NCBI GenBank assembly: GCA_902802535.1 | Contig: CADCML010000021.1 | Location: 1-34,705 of the forward strand | Length of the DNA stretch: 34,705 nt | Reading direction: 5' to 3' | From: an uncultured Bacteroidia bacterium | GTDB lineage: Bacteria > Bacteroidota > Bacteroidia > Bacteroidales > F082 | Position numbers and translations under genes: made by a program | Notes under the pieces: generated by a model | Databases searched by the model: none | What the model saw: the letters and a program-made list of their open reading frames with translations, nothing else | What the model was told of the DNA's origin: nothing | In this document: in pieces, positions 31,500 to 34,705 of the stretch | Layout: every line of letters starts with the position of its first letter | Numbering within the stretch: the first letter of the stretch is position 1

Positions 31500-33488
31500 T
31501 TATTCCTCAGCAATCTTCAGTTTCTCTTCGAGAACCTTCAAGTCTTCCTTGGCCTTGTTGATCTTCTTCTCATACTCGGCGCGCATCAACTCTGAGTTCT
31601 TGCTGTTGGAGAAGAAACCGATGTTGTTTTCCATTGCAGCGATTTCCTCACGCAGCTTTTGGATGCGGATTTGCAGCTTGCCGCCTTCCTTGCGCACGCG
31701 ATCGCTGGCATTCGGGTCGCCCTTCCAAGTTTCCATCATTTCGCGGAAATCGTTGGTCGAGGCCTCATTCTGGTTCTTCCTCATTGTGTCGAAGAGACCG
31801 TCAATGAGCTCGCGATACTCCTTATTAATAGTATCCTTGTGCTTCATCGGCACATAGCCTATTTCAATCCAACGCTTCTGGAACGCCTTGATGGCATCCA
31901 TGTTCTCGTTGCGGTTAGAGCCCAGTTCAAACGCCTTGATTTCATCAAGCAGGGCTTTCTTGGCGGCCAAATTGGATTCCTCTTCGGTGCGGCGACCGCT
32001 GAAATGCTCGTTCTTGCGGTTGAAGAAGGTGTCGCAGGCAGCACGGAAACGCTTCCAAATCTTGTCAGCATGGCGTTTCGGCACCGGGCCGATGGTTTTC
32101 CATTCCTCCTGAAGCTTCTTCATCTGTTCGGTGGCGTTTTTCCACTCGGTGGACTCCATCAAGCCTTCAGCCTCGATGCAAAGTTGGGTCTTGCGTTCAA
32201 GATTTTCGGTCTGACGGTCTTTCAGCGTGGAGAAGAACTCCTTTTTCTTGGCGAAGAAAGCATCCATGCTGGCGCGGAAACGCTGCCAAATCTCTTCATT
32301 ATCCTTCTTGTTGGCAAGGCCTATGGTCTTCCAAACATTGAAAATCTCTGAAAGCTCGGTCGACTTTTTCTGCCAAGCGTTCACGCTCGAGTAGTCCTCG
32401 GCAACCAATTCCTCAGCCTTGACGCACAAAGCCTTCTTTGCCTCCAAGTTAGCGGTTTGTTTTTCCTCAAGCTTGGCGTAATACTCGCGGCGGATTTGGT
32501 TGATTTTGTCCGTAGCGGCCTTGAAACGCTCCCAAATCTCGTCCTTTTTGTCCTGCGGCACGGGACCGACTTCTTTCCAATCCTCGTGCAGCTTCTGCAA
32601 AGCCTTGAAAGCCTTTGTTACCGACTTCTCGTCCAAAAGCTCCTCGGCTTTCTCGCAAAGCTCAATCTTGGAATCGAGGTTTTTCTTCATGTCGAGGTCG
32701 CGAAGCTCACGTCCGATACGCACCTTGTCGAAGAACTTCTCAACGAGGAAATGGTAGTTGTTCCACAGGTTGGAATTTTCAGCAGCCGGCACTGACCCGA
32801 TTTCCTTCCAGCGGTCTTGCAGGGCGCGGAAGTCGTCGTAAGTCTTTTTCAAGGTGTCGTCGGAAGCGATGATTTCCTTCAGTTCGTCCAAGATGGCTTG
32901 TTTCTTGGCCAAGTTCTCCACCTTTTGCTTTTCAAGGTCCTCATTTTGCTTGGCGCGGTTGGCCTTGAAGATGCCAAAAGCCGCGTTGAAACGTTGTTCG
33001 ATGGGGTCTTCCACATGCTGGAAGCTCTCTGCCTCACCGCCGGCTTGCAAGAAATGGTCAAGCTCGTTGTCCATGTCTTCTTTGTTCAACTTATTGAAAT
33101 GGAGACGAATAGCCGCAACCTTATCCTTGATGCTTTGGACATCGGCATCCTGCACAATTTCTTCGAGCATTTCGACGAGTTGCAGTTTGTTGAGGCCATC
33201 CAAGTCGGTATTGTCTTCCACCAGTTCTTCATCGTCGGGTTCGGGGATGTCCACCAACTCGGGCATCACCTCGTCGTTCATGGGAACTGTCTCGGTTTGT
33301 GACTCTGCCGTGAGTGTGTTCACATCGATTCTCACCTTGCCCGGCAAGATGTTTGGTTGAATCAATTTGGCAATCTTCTTTTTCTCGTTCGCGTCCAAGG
33401 TCTTCTTCGAAGCGTTTGACGCAATCTGTTCATTCTCAACCCCTTCAGTGGCAACGGGATTTTGATTCTGTAGTTCGTTGTTTTCCAT
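31500..33488 (-). CDS. DUF349-repeat protein
   Basis: Cytoplasmic, highly charged helical protein of 662 residues. After an acidic, Asn/Glu-rich N-terminus (1-160) come five DUF349 repeats of about 75 residues. Each has a W-K-x-I-G-x-V-P core followed by W-x-R-F: DRWKEIGSVP near 226, then DWKEVGPVP, VWKTIGLAN, EWKTIGPVPKRHADKIWKRF, and RWIEIGYVPMKHKD. The C-terminal 90 residues form a coiled coil (REEIAAMENNIGFFSNSKNS and on). Proteins of this type are universal in Bacteroidetes; their role is not established, although the repeats resemble regions suggested to bind nucleic acid. Monocistronic. Confidence 0.85.
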   Translation of the reverse strand: MENNELQNQNPVATEGVENEQIASNASKKTLDANEKKKIAKLIQPNILPGKVRIDVNTLTAESQTETVPMNDEVMPELVDIPEPDDEELVEDNTDLDGLNKLQLVEMLEEIVQDADVQSIKDKVAAIRLHFNKLNKEDMDNELDHFLQAGGEAESFQHVEDPIEQRFNAAFGIFKANRAKQNEDLEKQKVENLAKKQAILDELKEIIASDDTLKKTYDDFRALQDRWKEIGSVPAAENSNLWNNYHFLVEKFFDKVRIGRELRDLDMKKNLDSKIELCEKAEELLDEKSVTKAFKALQKLHEDWKEVGPVPQDKKDEIWERFKAATDKINQIRREYYAKLEEKQTANLEAKKALCVKAEELVAEDYSSVNAWQKKSTELSEIFNVWKTIGLANKKDNEEIWQRFRASMDAFFAKKKEFFSTLKDRQTENLERKTQLCIEAEGLMESTEWKNATEQMKKLQEEWKTIGPVPKRHADKIWKRFRAACDTFFNRKNEHFSGRRTEEESNLAAKKALLDEIKAFELGSNRNENMDAIKAFQKRWIEIGYVPMKHKDTINKEYRELIDGLFDTMRKNQNEASTNDFREMMETWKGDPNASDRVRKEGGKLQIRIQKLREEIAAMENNIGFFSNSKNSELMRAEYEKKINKAKEDLKVLEEKLKIAEE

Positions 33489-33750
33489 TTCAATAAGTTT
33501 TTAGAATAATCAGGGCATTTCGCCCGATTCAGGTTGTACAATTAAGTCTGCAAATATATGAAATCTTTTGATTCAACATCACAAAGTAAGTCAATTATTT
33601 GTAAACCAAGAAGATTTTTTGCACAAAATTGGTTTTTCTGCATTAAACGACAGAAGTCCCAACAAATCGTGATATGCGAAAAATTGAGAAAATATCTTAC
33701 TGAAATTCAGTCGATAATAAAAAGTATTTGAAAAAAAGTGACAAAAACGC
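33489..33750. other. Intergenic region between DUF349 gene and tRNA-Ser
   Basis: I find no coding frame. It contains the candidate DUF349 -7 element (33551-33558) near the left end and, at the right end, the start of the tRNA promoter. The middle is AT-rich with no repeat or hairpin that I trust. Confidence 0.5.
33551..33558 (-). promoter_or_regulatory. Candidate -7 element of the DUF349 gene
   Basis: Minus-strand TATATTTGC is an exact -7 match. TTG lies only 15 nt further upstream, which is shorter than the usual 19-21, so the promoter is probable but not ideal. The predicted leader is about 55 nt. Confidence 0.5.
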
Positions 33751-33780
33751 TTGCAGGTTTCGAGAAAATGCCTACTTTTG
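33751..33780 (+). promoter_or_regulatory. Promoter of tRNA-Ser (and probably tRNA-Pro)
   Basis: Plus-strand TTG (33751-33753), a 19-nt spacer, then TACTTTTG (33773-33780) is an exact consensus match. The start is predicted near 33787, 11 nt before the mature tRNA-Ser. Confidence 0.85.
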
Positions 33781-33797
33781 CACCGCAATTCGCACCT

Positions 33798-33886
33798 GGA
33801 GAGGTGGGTGAGTGGCTGAAACCAACAGTTTGCTAAACTGTCGTATCCTGCAAAGGGTACCGGGGGTTCGAATCCCCCCTTCTCCG
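33798..33886 (+). tRNA. tRNA-Ser(GCT)
   Basis: An 89-nt class II tRNA with a long variable arm. The acceptor stem GGAGAGG pairs with CTTCTCC (one G-T wobble), the anticodon stem-loop is ACAGT-TTGCTAA-ACTGT with anticodon GCT, the T loop is TTCGAAT, and the discriminator is G. It reads AGC/AGU codons. CCA is not encoded. Confidence 0.97.
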
Positions 33887-33897
33887 CGAAAGAAAGA

Positions 33898-33923
33898 AGA
33901 CGATGTTGCATCGTCTTTTTTTT
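33898..33923 (+). terminator. Hairpin terminator between the two tRNAs
   Basis: AGACGATG (33898-33905) and CATCGTCT (33909-33916) pair perfectly over a TTG loop and are followed by seven Ts (33917-33923). It starts 11 nt after tRNA-Ser. The T run ends exactly where mature tRNA-Pro begins. Confidence 0.85.
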
Positions 33924-33998
33924 CGGGGTATGGCGCAGTCCGGCTAGCGCACCTGCTTTGGGAGCAGGGGGTCGAAGGTTCGAATCCTTTTGCCCCGA
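33924..33998 (+). tRNA. tRNA-Pro(TGG)
   Basis: A 75-nt tRNA. The acceptor CGGGGTA pairs with TGCCCCG, the anticodon stem-loop is CCTGC-TTTGGGA-GCAGG with anticodon TGG, the T loop is TTCGAAT, and the discriminator is A. CCA is not encoded. No separate promoter fits between it and the preceding hairpin. Confidence 0.97.
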
Positions 33999-34006
33999 CT
34001 TGAAAA

Positions 34007-34042
34007 TCAAGGAGTTACAAGGGTTTGTGACTCCTTTTTTTT
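34007..34042 (+). terminator. Terminator of tRNA-Pro
   Basis: A long stem, AAGGAGTTACAA with TTTGTGACTCCTT (one G-T wobble), has a short GGG loop and is followed by a run of eight Ts. It lies about 10 nt after tRNA-Pro. Confidence 0.85.
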
Positions 34043-34064
34043 GGCCTTTTCAGAAATCAGGACA

Positions 34065-34149
34065 CAAAAAGGACACGCTTTTTCGAAACATCTCCTATCG
34101 CTTTCCTATACTTTTTAGTAACTCCCCTGCCAAAAAGGACACACTTTTT
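34065..34149. repeat. Pair of short direct repeats after tRNA-Pro
   Basis: CAAAAAGGACACGCTTTTT (34065-34083) and CAAAAAGGACACACTTTTT (34131-34149) differ at one base and are 66 bases apart. A third partial copy (CAGGACACAAA) is just upstream. Each is partly palindromic (AAAAA...TTTTT). Their position right after a tRNA 3' end recalls recombinase arm sites, but no integrase gene is in the window. Confidence 0.5.
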
Positions 34150-34158
34150 GGACTATTT

Positions 34159-34188
34159 CAAAAAATGCCGCCCCCGAAGGGACGGCAT
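34159..34188 (-). terminator. Minus-strand terminator
   Basis: On the minus strand ATGCCGTCCC pairs with GGGGCGGCAT (one G-U wobble) over a TTCG-type loop and is followed by six Ts (plus-strand A run 34159-34164, with the stem A at 34165). On the plus strand the matching position would be an A-C mismatch, which supports minus-strand use. Confidence 0.75.
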
Positions 34189-34217
34189 CACGCAAATAAG
34201 TTGCTCATGTCTACTGA
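34159..34217 (-). ncRNA. Candidate short RNA (about 57 nt)
   Basis: A consensus promoter (34224-34252) and a strong terminator (34159-34188) define a minus-strand transcript of about 57 nt with no real gene inside. The only frame is a six-codon ATG-to-TGA peptide (MSNLFA). It could be a small RNA, or the leftover leader of an element that once lay here. It runs toward the tRNA genes on the opposite strand. Confidence 0.45.
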
Positions 34218-34223
34218 GCGGTG

Positions 34224-34252
34224 CAAATATACAACTTTTTCGATTTTCACAA
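34224..34252 (-). promoter_or_regulatory. Minus-strand promoter with no gene after it
   Basis: Minus-strand TTG (34250-34252), an 18-nt spacer, then TATATTTGC (34223-34231) closely fits the Bacteroidetes consensus. The start is predicted near 34217. Confidence 0.7.
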
Positions 34253-34313
34253 CCTTACTATAATTAAGGTGCGCTTTGTTGCTTCTCTTCTCCCCTCCCT
34301 TGGACAGACTGGA

Positions 34314-34556
34314 GCCTGACTGGATGGCAAAGGCTGCGGCCATGAAGCTTCCCCACAAGGGACAAGCGACCTCCGCAGCCTTTGACAGCCAGGCAGCACA
34401 CCGAATCGATTAAACTGCTGGAGTGGATTTGCGGATGAACGACCGAGGATGAGAAACGAGAGCGGGAAAACGCAAACCCACTATTAACCGAAGGCGGACA
34501 AAGGATGCGGCCAAGGAGCTTCCTAAAAGATGCGACACCTACCCCCGCATCCTTTG
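34314..34556 (-). other. Twin covarying hairpins, possible structured RNA
   Basis: Hairpin 1 pairs CAAAGGCTGCGG (34328-34339) with CCGCAGCCTTTG (34373-34384), with an outer extension 34314-34322/34386-34394. Hairpin 2 pairs CAAAGGATGCGG (34499-34510) with CCGCATCCTTTG (34545-34556). The stems differ by one compensated base pair, and the loops share CCA, then AGCTTCC. A third hairpin lies between them (34423-34433 with 34471-34481). Mismatches in the third hairpin and in the outer extension become G-U pairs only on the minus strand, which suggests minus-strand RNA. The region is much more GC-rich than its flanks, and I find no open coding frame. Confidence 0.55.
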
Positions 34557-34604
34557 GCCGACTGAGGTAAAATTAAAACCACCTACCAAGCCGGATGAGG
34601 TGAC

Positions 34605-34627
34605 AAAAAAAAAAGGAGAAGGTCTCC
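34605..34627 (-). terminator. Terminator of the right-edge small gene
   Basis: On the minus strand GGAGA and TCTCC (34615-34619, 34623-34627) form a short hairpin followed by ten Ts (plus A run 34605-34614), directly after the stop codon of the partial gene at 34629. Confidence 0.8.
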
Positions 34628-34628
34628 A

Positions 34629-34705
34629 TCAGGAAACCTTCACCATTTTGATCACAATCGTTATTGCAGTGATGATGACAGCCAGCAACACCACCACCAT
34701 ACCGA
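34629..34705 (-). CDS. Small membrane protein, partial at window edge
   Basis: The minus-strand frame runs in from the right edge and ends at TGA 34629-34631. It reads G, then MVVVLLAVIITAITIVIKMV, then K-V-S-stop. This is one very hydrophobic helix with a short basic end, typical of small single-helix membrane proteins. If the ATG at 34698-34700 is the start the protein has 23 residues; otherwise it extends outside the window. The terminator that follows at once supports a real gene end. Function unknown. Confidence 0.5.
   Translation of the reverse strand, partial: GMVVVLLAVIITAITIVIKMVKVS

Noticed and set aside
33591-34263. Open frames on both strands crossing the two tRNA genes
   Set aside because: They translate tRNA sequence and terminators, so they cannot be real coding regions.
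34314-34556. Twin hairpins as a CRISPR array, integron attC sites or a retron
   Set aside because: There are only two copies with a long non-identical spacer, no cas, integrase or reverse transcriptase gene is in view, and the attC core motifs are absent.
34634-34649. A 16-base match between the right-edge gene end and the gap 3' hairpin (AAACCTTCACCATTTT at 17701-17716)
   Set aside because: The match stops abruptly at both sides, and in one place the bases are coding (M-V-K-V-S). It is too short to separate from chance without a genome-wide count.

Overview
The window reads as a chromosomal segment of a member of the Bacteroidota, most likely order Bacteroidales. The evidence is the Bacteroidetes-type promoters (TTG, about 19 nt, TAnnTTTG) in front of tRNA-Ser, the gap gene and the TonB receptor, the near absence of Shine-Dalgarno sequences, a 643-residue Bacteroidetes-style YidC, a long-form (484-residue) GAPDH, a carboxypeptidase-regulatory-like TonB receptor and a DUF349-repeat protein. 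I cannot name the species.

Layout. 272-2203 (minus): yidC. 2241-2523: a scar in which the 5' end of a UDP-glucose dehydrogenase gene is joined to the 3' tail of a GAPDH gene, followed by a terminator. 2584-17118 (all minus): one surface-polysaccharide operon of 13 intact genes. In transcription order these are a cytidylyltransferase/oxidoreductase fusion (copy B), an SDR, a Wzx flippase, a TagF-like polyol-phosphate transferase, a Wzy polymerase, a WbsX-type glycosyltransferase, a GT4, fusion copy A, a second SDR, a LicD transferase, a GT4, a WecG/TagA/CpsF transferase and the initiating sugar-phosphate transferase. Most junctions overlap by 4 nt. 17119-17731 holds an IS5-type transposase remnant, a candidate operon promoter and the gap terminator. 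17732-19186: gap.

19309-27746 is housekeeping: a cysteine desulfidase-type gene (the only plus-strand gene here), threonine aldolase, a phosphohexomutase (glmM-like), a membrane EEP-family hydrolase, a rhomboid protease, mutL, a small membrane protein and a lipoprotein. 28070-31384 (plus) is a TonB-dependent receptor; 31500-33488 (minus) is a DUF349-repeat protein. tRNA-Ser(GCT) and tRNA-Pro(TGG) lie at 33798-33998. The last 700 bases have no full gene but contain a minus-strand promoter-to-terminator unit of about 57 nt, a pair of similar long hairpins with a compensatory base-pair change, and the end of a small membrane protein gene.

How it works together. The polysaccharide operon looks like a Wzx/Wzy system. 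An undecaprenyl-phosphate sugar is made by the initiating transferase and extended by the WecG-type enzyme, the two GT4 enzymes and WbsX, then flipped and polymerised. The unusual part is two parallel cassettes. Each has a TagD-like cytidylyltransferase fused to a Gfo/Idh/MocA oxidoreductase and overlapped by a different SDR. Two enzyme families that can transfer a phosphopolyol or phosphocholine-type group from a CDP donor (LicD and TagF-like) are also present. My inference is that the repeat unit carries two different CDP-derived phospho-polyol or phospho-sugar decorations, each with its own synthesis cassette and transferase. Both oxidoreductase domains have Ile in place of the usual EKP lysine. 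No Wza/Wzc export genes and no intact ugd are present here. The locus is bracketed by paralogous gap 3' ends and carries several gene fragments, which suggests repeated exchange of this region.
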